From positions 1 to 64,000 of the forward strand of contig NZ_VTHK01000007.1 of NCBI RefSeq assembly GCF_009765355.1: a stretch of DNA of 64,000 nucleotides, read 5' to 3'. Positions 17,617 through 25,888 of the stretch are shown piece after piece. Within the stretch, counting starts at the first letter, position 1. Each line of letters opens with the position of its first letter. The notes below the pieces were generated by a model. That model made no database searches and was not told where the DNA came from. It saw only the letters and a program-made list of their open reading frames with translations. The translations under genes and the position numbers were made by a program. Origin of the DNA: Amycolatopsis anabasis. Its GTDB lineage: Bacteria > Actinomycetota > Actinomycetes > Mycobacteriales > Pseudonocardiaceae.

Positions 17617-18287
17617 GACGTTTCCCTCTTGTCGTCGGTGATGGCTGCGCGTACCTCGTCGGGTGTCGTCCACAGTCCTGTGTGACCTGTCGCGATGGTC
17701 AGGCACTTCGCGCCGCGCTCCTGGGCGCGGACGGCCATGGGGGAGAATGGCGACCGATCGCCGAAGAGTACGTAACGAATGGGAGGCTGATCGTCAACAC
17801 CCGTGCTCCAGGGCAAGGGCTCTTCGTGTGTGGCCATGCTGATCGGCCGTAGTCGGGCAACCAGGTCGGGATCGGTGAAGCCGAGGCGATCGAGTCCGAA
17901 CGGTGGCACCGTTCTGCCGCCCGCCGCCAGGGCCGCTTTGGTGAACGGGCCGCGGATCACCGGCATCAAATCGAAAGCGGATTCACCGGGAAAGGGCAGA
18001 AAAGCGTCGAGGTAGACCGTTTGGAGTACGCATCGCGGATGCGCGCCCGCGACTCCTGCGACGACCATACCTCCGTAACTGTGACCCACCAGGATCGTCT
18101 GGTCTTCGAGCAGTCGCGTGACCTCGTGGATATGGCGTATCAGGCCGGGCTCCGCGATTTCCGTTCCCCCGGGGCCGCTAAGAGTGGGGGTGATGACCGT
18201 GTGTCCGTGGTCGCGCAACCGGGTGGTGATCCGGTCCCACACCCAGCCGCCGCACCACGAACCGTGCACCAGGAGGTACCGGCTCAT
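17613..18287 (-). CDS. Alpha/beta hydrolase (methyl-esterase/hydroxynitrile-lyase-like)
   Basis: This 224-residue hydrolase opens YLLVHGSWCGGWVWDRI, the oxyanion-hole HGS motif of salicylate-esterase/hydroxynitrile-lyase-like enzymes. The nucleophile elbow is LVGHSYGGMVV, and the catalytic His is probably in IATGHTGLWTTP near the end. The ATG at 18287 overlaps the RidA stop, and its own stop overlaps the next start. It likely cleaves a small ester or C-C bond produced by the FAD hydroxylase of the operon. Confidence 0.8.
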   Translation of the reverse strand: MSRYLLVHGSWCGGWVWDRITTRLRDHGHTVITPTLSGPGGTEIAEPGLIRHIHEVTRLLEDQTILVGHSYGGMVVAGVAGAHPRCVLQTVYLDAFLPFPGESAFDLMPVIRGPFTKAALAAGGRTVPPFGLDRLGFTDPDLVARLRPISMATHEEPLPWSTGVDDQPPIRYVLFGDRSPFSPMAVRAQERGAKCLTIATGHTGLWTTPDEVRAAITDDKRETS

Positions 18288-18685
18288 GGGGCCGGAACCC
18301 TCGCGACTACGTCGACCTCCACCAGGACACCAGGATCGAACAATGCCGACACGCCGACGAGCGTGCTGGCCGGTGCTACGGGCACCCCACGGCGCAGGGG
18401 TTCGAAGAGCCCGGGAATCAGTTCGGGCCGGTAGCCCGCGACGTAGACGGTTTCCTTGATGACGTGTTCGCGTCCGCACCCGGCGGTGGCCAGCGCGATG
18501 TCGAGGTTGTGCGCGATCTGGCGCATCTGGGTCACGTGGTCCTCGCCGGTCAGCGCGCCGTTCTCGTCCCACGCTACTTGGCCGGATACGAAGAGCAGAT
18601 CTGCGCCGCGAACGAGTACGGCCGGGGTGAAGGCTCCCGGAACGTGATGCAGGCCGGCGGGAGTCAGGTACTCGAGAGAACTCAT
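18284..18685 (-). CDS. RidA/YjgF-family protein
   Basis: This 133-residue protein has the RidA fold: DLLFVSGQVAWDENG at the N-terminal strand, NLDIALATAGCGREHVIKET in the middle and PASTLVGVSALFDPGVLVEV at the C-terminus. RidA members deaminate enamines/imines or act as accessory hydrolases for reactive pathway intermediates. Here it lies between the FAD hydroxylase and the hydrolase with 4-bp overlaps on both sides, so it most likely processes an intermediate of that pathway. Confidence 0.85.
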   Translation of the reverse strand: MSSLEYLTPAGLHHVPGAFTPAVLVRGADLLFVSGQVAWDENGALTGEDHVTQMRQIAHNLDIALATAGCGREHVIKETVYVAGYRPELIPGLFEPLRRGVPVAPASTLVGVSALFDPGVLVEVDVVARVPAP

Positions 18686-20172
18686 CGTCGTACCGCCGTC
18701 CGCGCAGGAGTTCCAGCCCAGGCCGAGAGCCGTGCCTGTCGGGTGGTGGCATCCGGTGGGGAGTTCTCGCGGCGAACCCAGGCGATGTGGCCGTCCGGTC
18801 GTACCAACACTTCGCTGACGTCGTCGGCCCAGGACCGATCACCGCAGGTGCCCACGGTGATCCGGCTCTTCCAGCCCGCGGCGACCTGCGCGGCACCGTC
18901 TCCGGTGAAGTCGATATAGCCGAACTTGCCGGCGTGCATCAGTTTCGAGACCCGAAGGCCGGGTGAATCCAGCGTGATGTCGGGCATGCGGGTGCCGACC
19001 AGTGGATCTTCGCCCGGCGACGGGTAGGACGTCGCCAGCGCGGACACCTGCCCGGCCAGTCGAATGTTCACGTCGGGGATTTCGAGCAAGGAGTCCATCA
19101 TCGCGCGCAGAGCGTTCACCGGCCGGCTGTATTCGGGCACCAGGGTGAGTTCGAGCAGCAGGGTCTGCGCCTGGGTGTTGTCGGTGACCAGCCGGCCCAC
19201 TGGGAATCGCTCCGAGTGGTACGTGTCGAGCAGGCCGGGCGGTGCCCAGCCGTTGATGTCGGCGGCGAGTTTCCACCCCAGGTTCATCGCGTCCTGCAGA
19301 CCGGTGTTGAGGCCCTGGCCCGCCGCCGGGAAATGGATATGCGCGGCATCGCCTGCCAAGAAGGTTCTTTTGTCACGGTATTTCTCCGCCAATCGTGTGG
19401 CGTTCCCGAAGCGCGACAACCATTTCGGCTCCGCGATCCCGAAGGACGTGCCGGCCAGGCGCACCAGCGTGTCCCGAAACTCCTCGAAGGTGACCGGCTC
19501 CGTCGTGGGCACCCGCATCCTTTCCGCATCGGTGAGGACGAAGCGGGTCAGCCCACCGGCCAGCGGTGTGATCAGGACCGGAGTCCGTCCGGCGGCGGCG
19601 ATGGCTTCCTTGTCGGCGACAGCGAAGTCGCCGAGCATCGCGCTCATCGTGCCGTCCGTGCCAGGGAAGCCGATGCCCGCGCACTCCCGCACCTTGCTCC
19701 GGCCGCCGTCGCAGCCCACGACGTACGCCGCGCGGAGATGGAACTCCCCGCCCGGAGATGTTCCTGCGACGGTGACGCCGTCGTCGTCTTGTGCCAGAGA
19801 CACGACTTCGTGTCCATAGGAGACCTCGACGCCCAGTTCTCGTGCGCGTTCCTCCAGCAGCCTTTCGGTACGGGCTTGCTCGAGGAACAGGGTGTAGCCG
19901 TGCCGGGTGTCCAGGGCTGAAAAGTCGAGGTGCTTCGGCAGGCCCGCGAAATGCCAGCCCGGGACGGTGTGGCCCAGGGTCAGAAACCGCTCGGCGATGC
20001 CCCTGAGGTCGAGGATCTCGATGCTCCGGGGGTGCAGTGTCAGGGCACGGGACTGTTGGTGCCGCCGCTCCTGCCGTTCGAGCACCCGCACGCGTACTCC
20101 CGCCAGCGCCAGTTCAGTGGCGAGCAAGAGGCCCGTCGGACCCGCGCCGCTGATCACCACATCGGTGTCCAC
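18682..20172 (-). CDS. FAD-dependent aromatic hydroxylase
   Basis: This 496-residue class A flavoprotein monooxygenase has the nucleotide-binding motif VVISGAGPTGLLLATELALA at the N-terminus, a central DG region (VGCDGGRSKVRE) and FAD motif LAGDAAHIHFPAAGQGLNTG near residue 290. A thioredoxin-like C-terminal domain follows (PDITLDSPGLRV to DGHIAWVRRE), as in phenol- and polyketide-hydroxylases. The GTG at 20172 follows AAGGAGG, which decides the start. It is first in a five-gene overlapping operon and is divergent from a TetR gene that probably controls it. Confidence 0.88.
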   Translation of the reverse strand: MDTDVVISGAGPTGLLLATELALAGVRVRVLERQERRHQQSRALTLHPRSIEILDLRGIAERFLTLGHTVPGWHFAGLPKHLDFSALDTRHGYTLFLEQARTERLLEERARELGVEVSYGHEVVSLAQDDDGVTVAGTSPGGEFHLRAAYVVGCDGGRSKVRECAGIGFPGTDGTMSAMLGDFAVADKEAIAAAGRTPVLITPLAGGLTRFVLTDAERMRVPTTEPVTFEEFRDTLVRLAGTSFGIAEPKWLSRFGNATRLAEKYRDKRTFLAGDAAHIHFPAAGQGLNTGLQDAMNLGWKLAADINGWAPPGLLDTYHSERFPVGRLVTDNTQAQTLLLELTLVPEYSRPVNALRAMMDSLLEIPDVNIRLAGQVSALATSYPSPGEDPLVGTRMPDITLDSPGLRVSKLMHAGKFGYIDFTGDGAAQVAAGWKSRITVGTCGDRSWADDVSEVLVRPDGHIAWVRRENSPPDATTRQARLSAWAGTPARTAVRR

Positions 20173-20191
20173 GGCCACCTCCTTAATTTTC

Positions 20192-20202
20192 GAACATCGT
20201 TC
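20192..20202. promoter_or_regulatory. Possible TetR operator core
   Basis: GAAC-ATC-GTTC is a short perfect dyad in the 98-bp region between the FAD hydroxylase and TetR genes. Its position just upstream of the hydroxylase ribosome site would suit repression. The arms are only four bases, so confidence is low. Confidence 0.3.
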
Positions 20203-20270
20203 ATTTAATACTCCGTCAGTATGCAGAGCGATCACCCGATGGTCAAGTCCGCTGATAGGCTCCCCAGGAC

Positions 20271-20927
20271 ATGACCGCGAACCCACCCCGAGATCGCCGC
20301 CCCCGTGGCCGGCCCCAGGCCGCCGACCGGGTCCACGTCACCGCCACCGCACTCCGCCTGCTCGGTGACACCGGACTCGACGCGCTCACCATGAGAAAAC
20401 TGGCCACGGCGGTCGGAGTCCAAGTGGGCACGCTGTACGGCTACTTCCCGACAAAGCGGGCTCTGCTGACCGCCATGGCCGAGGCGATGCTGGATGGCTG
20501 TCGTGACGCTGCAGAGGGAGTGACTCAGCCGCGTGAACGAGTATGGACACTGATGAAAAGCCTCCGCGCCGCTCTCTTGTCCTATCGCGACGGAGCGCGG
20601 GTGTACGCGGGTACACATGCCACTGGACCGAACACCCTGGGATTCGCCGAAGCCCTCGGCGGCGCCTTACGGGAGGCTGGGCTCGATGCCTCCGCGGCGA
20701 CCAAGACAGCGCACTTGCTCCTTCACTTCACGACGGGTCACGTCCTCGAGGAACAAGCGGCAAGCCAGTCGAGCCCGGAACTGTCCGCTGAGATCGACAG
20801 CCTGCGCCAAGCGATCCGGCACGGCGAATATCCTCACCTCGCCGAGATCCAGGATCGCTTGACAGGCATGGATCTGACCGAGCTTTTCGAGCAGGGCTTG
20901 CGGTTGCTCACCGCGGAGTTGTCCTGA
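20271..20927 (+). CDS. TetR-family repressor
   Basis: This 218-residue protein has an N-terminal TetR HTH (LDALTMRKLATAVGVQVGTL, then YGYFPTKRALLTAMAEAML) and a TetR_C-like ligand domain. An Arg/Pro-rich N-terminal arm (PPRDRRPRGRPQAADRV) precedes it. It is divergently transcribed from the FAD hydroxylase operon, the usual layout for a local repressor sensing a phenolic or polyketide ligand. Its 3' end meets a truncated GT39 gene head-on. Confidence 0.88.
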   Translation: MTANPPRDRRPRGRPQAADRVHVTATALRLLGDTGLDALTMRKLATAVGVQVGTLYGYFPTKRALLTAMAEAMLDGCRDAAEGVTQPRERVWTLMKSLRAALLSYRDGARVYAGTHATGPNTLGFAEALGGALREAGLDASAATKTAHLLLHFTTGHVLEEQAASQSSPELSAEIDSLRQAIRHGEYPHLAEIQDRLTGMDLTELFEQGLRLLTAELS

Positions 20928-20930
20928 CGA

Positions 20931-21602
20931 ACCGCTGTCCGGCACGATCGAACCGAGAGCGAGCCACCCAGCGCGCCACCACCGCGGCGCGATCGCCACG
21001 GGAGCGCCGATCAGGTAGGCGACGCAGAAGGCGGGCAGCACGAGCCACGCCTGCATCATTTTCACCTGGAAGGCCACGCCGACCAGTGCCGCGCATGCCG
21101 GCAGCCACCGCGAACGCCCCTGAAGGGCACGCGTCAGCGCGTAAGCGGCGGCCACCAGGCACAGCACGAGCACCGGCTCGGCGAGGTTCACCCGTACCAC
21201 GGCAAACACCGCCGGGGTGAGTACGAACGCCACCCCGGCGAACACGCCCGCCCGCATCCCGGCCCAGCGGCGTACCGCGCCGAACAACAGCGGCACGGTC
21301 GCGATCGCCGCGAGCACCCCGGGCAGGAGCAGAACCCAGGTATGGAACCCGAACAATCGCACGGACAATGCCTGTGCCCACAAGGCGCCGGGGAGCTTGT
21401 CGACCGTGATCGCCCCCTGCGGGTCGAAGGCGCCGAAGAAGAAGTTCCCCCAGTTCTCGCTCATGGCGCGCACCGCGGCACTGTAGTAGTAATGCGTCCC
21501 GCCGCGGCTGAGGCCCCAGCCGTAGCACGCGGCAGCCAGCGCTGCCAGCGCGAGCACCGCCCACCGAGCATTCCGTCGCTCGTCCGAAACCGTCCGCGCC
21601 AC
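20931..21602 (-). pseudogene. Truncated GT39 (ArnT/PMT-like) glycosyltransferase
   Basis: The N-terminal 220 or so residues of a polyprenyl-phosphate mannosyltransferase-like membrane enzyme are intact: GTHYYYSAAVRAMSENWGNF, FGAFDPQGAITVDKLPGALW (the luminal acidic-residue region), then AFQVKMMQAWLVLPAF. After GWLALGSIVPDSG homology stops at the 3' end of the TetR gene; the frame only continues because the antisense of tetR stays open. Full members exceed 450 residues. The probable GTG start at 21602 follows GGAGG. The 3' half was presumably lost when the TetR-FAD island was acquired. Confidence 0.8.
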
Positions 21603-21618
21603 CCTGACCTCCAAGTAT

Positions 21619-21635
21619 TACTACGCACTGTAGTA
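21619..21635. promoter_or_regulatory. BlaI/CopY-like dyad upstream of truncated GT39 gene
   Basis: TACTAC-GCACT-GTAGTA is a perfect 6-bp dyad with 5-base spacing, directly followed by a second TAGTACTA palindrome. The spacing and TACTAC/GTAGTA arms match the BlaI/MecI/CopY operator style. It lies 17 bases upstream of the likely start of the truncated gene. No BlaI gene is in the window. Confidence 0.4.
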
Positions 21636-21783
21636 CTACGCAGTGCAGGAAGTCATCTCCCCAGACCTGACCGTGGCGTCGGCGTGATCGACATCGGCCT
21701 GGGACGCCTGCCGACCTCGGAAGTTCAGAAACTCGCTTTCCGGGTATCCGAGAAAGATAAGGCGTCTACCCACGGAGGTCGGG

Positions 21784-22551
21784 GTGACAGGGCCGAGGCC
21801 GCCGGACGAGTACGTCGTGCGGTTCACCGACACACCGCACGGCAGGGTGCGCAGCCGGATCCTGGGACCGCGGCGGGAGGCACCTCCGGTCGTCGCGGTG
21901 ATGGGTATGGCCGTGTCGGACTATCTGCTGCCCGCGTTGTCCACGTTGAGTTGGTCCCAGGTGCATCTGCTCGACCTGCCGGGGCTGGCGGGCAGCGGCC
22001 CCCCGCCCCAACCGCTCGATGTGCCTGGCTATGCCGAGTGCGTGGCGTCGTGGCTGGACGCCGCGGACCTGCCGCCCGTGGTCCTGTTGGGTCACTCCAG
22101 CGGCACGCAGGTCGCCGCCCGGACCGCGGTGGCGCGACCGGACAGAACCGCGGCCCTGGTGCTGGCCAGTCCCACCGTCGATCCGAAGGCGAGGTCGGTT
22201 CCGCGCGCCTTGTTCTGGTGGCGGATGGACTCCCATTTCCCGTTGCCCGGTTTGCGGGAAACCCACATTCCGGAGTGGCGGCGTGCCGGGTTCCGACAGC
22301 TCGTTCACCTTTTGCTGGTGCATCTGCGGGACCGGCTCGAGGAGGTCATGCCCGAGGTGCCGTGTCCGGTGCTGGTGATACGCGGCGAGCAGGACGCGTT
22401 GTCGTCCGACCGGTGGGCCGCCGAGCTAGCCACGCTGGCCGCCGACGGCCGGTTCGTCACCACTCCCGGCCCGCACACCTTTGTCTGGTACGACCCGCAC
22501 GCCTGGTGCGGACCGATCCGCGAACTCGCCACGGGGAGGCGGGTTTCATGA
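21784..22551 (+). CDS. Alpha/beta hydrolase
   Basis: This 255-residue hydrolase has the nucleophile elbow VVLLGHSSGTQVAAR, an upstream PPVVAVMGMAVSDYLLPALS, the acid in CPVLVIRGEQDALSSDRW and a catalytic His in TTPGPHTFVWYDPH. GGAGGTCGGG precedes the GTG start. The final TGA overlaps the ATG of an unknown 468-residue protein (ATGA), so the two act as a pair. No substrate can be assigned. Confidence 0.82.
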   Translation: MTGPRPPDEYVVRFTDTPHGRVRSRILGPRREAPPVVAVMGMAVSDYLLPALSTLSWSQVHLLDLPGLAGSGPPPQPLDVPGYAECVASWLDAADLPPVVLLGHSSGTQVAARTAVARPDRTAALVLASPTVDPKARSVPRALFWWRMDSHFPLPGLRETHIPEWRRAGFRQLVHLLLVHLRDRLEEVMPEVPCPVLVIRGEQDALSSDRWAAELATLAADGRFVTTPGPHTFVWYDPHAWCGPIRELATGRRVS

Positions 22552-23954
22552 AACCGGGGAAGGCGATCGCGTCCTTCGATTCCGCGTCGGCATTCTTGCG
22601 CGTGCTGGCCCGGCATCTGCACGGTAAGGACAGTCCGGCGCTGGGCCTCGGCCCGGCCGGTCGTATCACCGGACGAGTGTCCACTGTGGTCAACCACCTG
22701 CCGTCCGCCTTGCGCGAAACGATTTACGCACGCGCAGGGCAGTTCGAGGCCACGACCCCCGGCCGTCTCGGCCGGATCGATGTCGAGGAGGTCGCGGAGT
22801 GGGTGATCGGGCACTACCCGCGCCGCCGCTATCCGGCCGTGCTGATCGGTTCTTCCTCGGGGGCGGTCACCCATCTCGCGGCGCTGGCCGGGGTGCCCTG
22901 GCTGCCGCAGACCTTGCTCGTACCGGTGCGCCACGGGGGTTTGGATCCCGATCGGCCCCGGGCGGCAATGGAAGCGCTGGCCGGCGCGCGTACCGACTTC
23001 ACCGGGCCCAATCCGCAGATCGGCCTGCACCACATGCACGACGCGAACCAGGATCGGTTGATGATCCGGCGCATGGCGTACTTCCGGTTCAAGTACCGCT
23101 CGCTACCCCGGGCTTATGCGGCCTTCCTGCGGGACTGCCTGGAACCTGCCGGGACGGTGCTCGTCACCGACTGCGGTGAGCGCTGGCCGACCTCCGACGT
23201 CGGCCCACGTCAGGTTTTCCAGCACGGCGCGGTGGGCGGGGCCACCGCCGAGCAGTACGCACACGGCGGGCCTCAGGTCGCCCAGTTCCTCGCCGAGCAG
23301 GGCTCGGCGTGGCGTGCGTGGGACGCACCGCCGCCGGATGGCGCCAGCCCCGAGGCGGAATGGGGCTTCGACGATGCGCTGCTGCCCGGACTGGCCCGGC
23401 TGTGCGACGCCGAAGGCTGGTCGCTGGAGCGGCTGAATTTCCCACACCCGGACGCGCTGAGCGCTCCGGTCGCCGAGTTGTACCGGACCTGGTTCCGCGC
23501 GAACGGAATGCCAGCGAACCGGTTGCTGGTCGACTGTTTCGCACTGCTGGATCCGCACCTGCCCTTGCGCCTCGGGCTGGCCCCGTACTGGACGGTGTTC
23601 CCCATCCGGGATGCCCGAGACACGCTGCTGCGCTACCTTCAGCGAACCGAACCCTACGACGACATCCACCTCGGCCTGTTCTCCCACGGCACCTGCTCGA
23701 TCGGACGAGCCACCATCGAGGACTGGCAGAAAGTACTGGGACAGGCCCGAAGGCGAGGAATCTTCTGCGGCGTCGACCCCTCCGCCCATCCCCAGGACTT
23801 CGCGAGCAACGTTCGCTTCCACGACGAACTGTCCACACTGGACCCGACAACCCCCGGCCCGCCGGGCACGCCGCCGTGGCCGTGGGTACGTGCCTGGCTG
23901 CGACAACACGCCGACGCGGACCTTGGCTACCTGACCGGCGACGCGGCCACCTGA
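22548..23954 (+). CDS. Conserved-looking 468-residue protein of unknown function
   Basis: I do not recognise this family with certainty. The protein is soluble. Residues about 88-125 contain YPAVLIGSSSGAVTHLAALA, a GxSxG-like elbow followed by GVPWLPQTLLVPVRHGG. The middle has FTGPNPQIGLHHMHDANQDR and the second half ERLNFPHPDALSAPVAELYR, HLPLRLGLAPYWTVFPIRDA and LGLFSHGTCSIGRATIEDWQ. These motifs suggest a diverged alpha/beta-hydrolase-like core plus a second domain. The ATG overlaps the upstream hydrolase stop, and an F420-dependent oxidoreductase follows 97 bases later, so a shared pathway is likely. Confidence 0.75.
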   Translation: MKPGKAIASFDSASAFLRVLARHLHGKDSPALGLGPAGRITGRVSTVVNHLPSALRETIYARAGQFEATTPGRLGRIDVEEVAEWVIGHYPRRRYPAVLIGSSSGAVTHLAALAGVPWLPQTLLVPVRHGGLDPDRPRAAMEALAGARTDFTGPNPQIGLHHMHDANQDRLMIRRMAYFRFKYRSLPRAYAAFLRDCLEPAGTVLVTDCGERWPTSDVGPRQVFQHGAVGGATAEQYAHGGPQVAQFLAEQGSAWRAWDAPPPDGASPEAEWGFDDALLPGLARLCDAEGWSLERLNFPHPDALSAPVAELYRTWFRANGMPANRLLVDCFALLDPHLPLRLGLAPYWTVFPIRDARDTLLRYLQRTEPYDDIHLGLFSHGTCSIGRATIEDWQKVLGQARRRGIFCGVDPSAHPQDFASNVRFHDELSTLDPTTPGPPGTPPWPWVRAWLRQHADADLGYLTGDAAT

Positions 23955-24051
23955 TGAACGAGCCCGCGCAACCGGGTGATCGACGAAATCGGCTTCAGCG
24001 GCCGCCCTGGCCGATGAGCACCACCAGGCCGCCACAAGGAGGCGACAGACC

Positions 24052-25002
24052 ATGACGAGTTTCGGGTACTTCCTGTCCACCGAGGCCTTCGGGCCCGGCG
24101 AACTGGTGGCCCAGGCGAAGATGGCCGAGCAGGCCGGCTTCGACCGGTTGTGGATCTCAGACCACTACCACCCCTGGGTCGGCGAACAGGGCCACAGCCC
24201 GTTCGTGTGGTCGGTGATCGGCGCGTTGTCGCAGGTGACGTCGTTGCCGATCAGCACGGCGGTCACCTGTCCGCTGGTGCGGACCCACCCGGCGGTGATC
24301 GCGCAAGCCGCCGCCACCGCGGCCGTCCAGTGCGAAGGCCGGTTCGTGCTCGGCGTCGGTACCGGCGAGGCGCTCAACGAGCACATCCTCGGCGATCCCT
24401 GGCCCGCCGCGGATATCCGGCTGGACATGCTGGACGAGGCGGTGGAGGTCATCAGGGCCTTGCATTCCGGGCGGCTGGTGACCCATCGCGGCCGGTACTA
24501 CCGCGTCGAGCAGGCCCGGCTCTACACGGTGCCCGAGCAGCCGGTGCCGATCTACGTTTCCGGGTTCGGCCCGAAGGCGGTGCGGCGGGCCGCGCGACTC
24601 GGCGACGGCTTCTGCACGAACCTTCCCGACGCCGACCTCGTGCGCACCTATCGCGATTCGGGCGGAGGCGACCGCCCGGTACAGGGCGGCCTCAAAGTGT
24701 GCTGGGCCGATTCCGAATCCGACGCGGTGGCCACCGCGCACCGGTTGTGGTCCAGCGAGCTGCTCCCCGGTCAGCTCGGCCAGACCCTGCCGACCACACG
24801 GCAGTTCGAGGACGCCGTTCCCCTGATCACGCGGGAAATGGTCGCAGACGCCTTCGCCTGCGGCCCCGATCCGGAACGCCACGTCCGCGCCGTACGGGAA
24901 TTCGCCGACGCGGGCTTCGATGAGGTTTACGTGCAGCAAATCGGCCCCGAACAGGAAAAGTTCTTCGAAGCATGGTCCCACGAAATCCTGCCCAGGCTCT
25001 GA
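24052..25002 (+). CDS. F420-dependent LLM-class oxidoreductase
   Basis: This 316-residue luciferase-like monooxygenase-fold enzyme resembles the F420-dependent glucose-6-phosphate dehydrogenase-related (TIGR03557-type) group. Typical stretches are FDRLWISDHYHPWVGEQGHS, ITGLPISTAVTCP-like strand SLPISTAVTCPLVRTHPAVI, RFVLGVGTGEALNEHILGD and VPIYVSGFGPKAVRRAARLG. AAGGAGG precedes the ATG. It uses reduced or oxidised F420; the substrate is unknown. The neighbouring hydrolase and unknown protein suggest a small catabolic or modification set. Confidence 0.88.
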   Translation: MTSFGYFLSTEAFGPGELVAQAKMAEQAGFDRLWISDHYHPWVGEQGHSPFVWSVIGALSQVTSLPISTAVTCPLVRTHPAVIAQAAATAAVQCEGRFVLGVGTGEALNEHILGDPWPAADIRLDMLDEAVEVIRALHSGRLVTHRGRYYRVEQARLYTVPEQPVPIYVSGFGPKAVRRAARLGDGFCTNLPDADLVRTYRDSGGGDRPVQGGLKVCWADSESDAVATAHRLWSSELLPGQLGQTLPTTRQFEDAVPLITREMVADAFACGPDPERHVRAVREFADAGFDEVYVQQIGPEQEKFFEAWSHEILPRL

Positions 25003-25044
25003 GTGAGCGCCCGAGATCTTGCGGCAGTCTCGAGGGCAGGTAGA

Positions 25045-25071
25045 GCCCGCCGGGGGCTTGTCCGGGCGGGC
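25045..25071. terminator. Possible terminator hairpin
   Basis: GCCCGCC (25045-25051) and GGCGGGC (25065-25071) can pair around a 13-base loop, just after the F420 oxidoreductase and before the end of the convergent small gene. GC-only stem without T-run, hence moderate support. Confidence 0.4.
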
Positions 25072-25165
25072 GGCGCCGAAGCAGGAAGGGCGTGCCGGGG
25101 TTCCTGAGACGAGCAACCCGCCGATTCGGCGTGGGTCGGAGACCCTGCCGCTGCGGACCAAGCAC

Positions 25166-25549
25166 TCATTCTCGTTGAGGGTGTGGAACCGGGCCATGGC
25201 TCGGCTGCGATTGCCCGGGAACTGCGCGCCCAAGTAACTCCCCCAGGTCGAGCGTGAGCTGGTGCGCGGGCGCCGGGCCAGACACCGCGGCCCGGGCCTC
25301 GGCCGAGCGCAGGCAATGCGCGCACGTCACCTCGTCGTGGGTGGGATCAAGGCGGGTCCAGTCCCACCCGCCGACGGCGGTGCCGCAGGCGAGGCCGGGC
25401 ACCTCGTAGCCGAGGAACCGGGTCGGCCGCATAGCGTGCACCACGCGCGAGCCCGGCACTCTGGCATTGCGGTGCTCGAACCGGTGCAGCGCGTGTTCGG
25501 CCGATCCGGCGAGCAACTGGCCCACCGGATCCACGCGAGTACTGGTCAT
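25166..25549 (-). CDS. Small protein with a CxxC motif, unknown function
   Basis: This is a 127-residue frame with actinobacterial codon use. It contains PTHDEVTCAHCLRSAEAR, a CxxC knuckle near residue 79, preceded by GYEVPGLACGTAVGGWDW. I do not know the family; it may be a small zinc-binding or DNA-associated protein. There is no Shine-Dalgarno sequence before the ATG, so it would be translated from a leaderless mRNA if real. Confidence 0.5.
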   Translation of the reverse strand: MTSTRVDPVGQLLAGSAEHALHRFEHRNARVPGSRVVHAMRPTRFLGYEVPGLACGTAVGGWDWTRLDPTHDEVTCAHCLRSAEARAAVSGPAPAHQLTLDLGELLGRAVPGQSQPSHGPVPHPQRE

Positions 25550-25594
25550 GTGTCCAGACTACGTCGAGGGTCCGACAAATCTGCCGGTCTCCGG

Positions 25595-25644
25595 CTGGGT
25601 GCGGTGGGGCCGCGAGGACTGTCACTCGGCCCCACCGCACCCAG
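25595..25644. repeat. 18-bp perfect inverted repeat in a divergent region
   Basis: CTGGGTGCGGTGGGGCCG (25595-25612) and its exact reverse complement (25627-25644) enclose a 14-base loop. The site is upstream of both neighbouring genes, so it is not an end-of-gene terminator for either. It could be a leader hairpin or attenuator of the STAND regulator transcript, or the terminator of an unnoticed RNA. The rest of 25550-25888 holds no gene I can support. Confidence 0.55.
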
Positions 25645-25888
25645 GACTGCGGTCGCCGCGAACACGCGGGGCGCCTACCCGCGTACGAGGCGTCCAGCGG
25701 GCCGGCCGACTCACTCGACGCGCCCCGGCACGGCACCCCCTTGTGGCCGCTGGACGGATCTGCACGGCGACCTCCTTTTAGTCCGCCGACTACGCGCTTG
25801 CGCGAGCCAAGAAGACCACAGGACTAGCCTTCGCACTGCCGGGTCTGGAAAGCTCTGGAAACGACTGGAGTCCGCTCCTGGAGACACC

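Noticed and set aside
20667..20930. Apparent C-terminal extension of the GT39 gene
   Set aside because: It is exactly antisense to the TetR gene and shows no GT39 similarity; the true homology stops near 20935.
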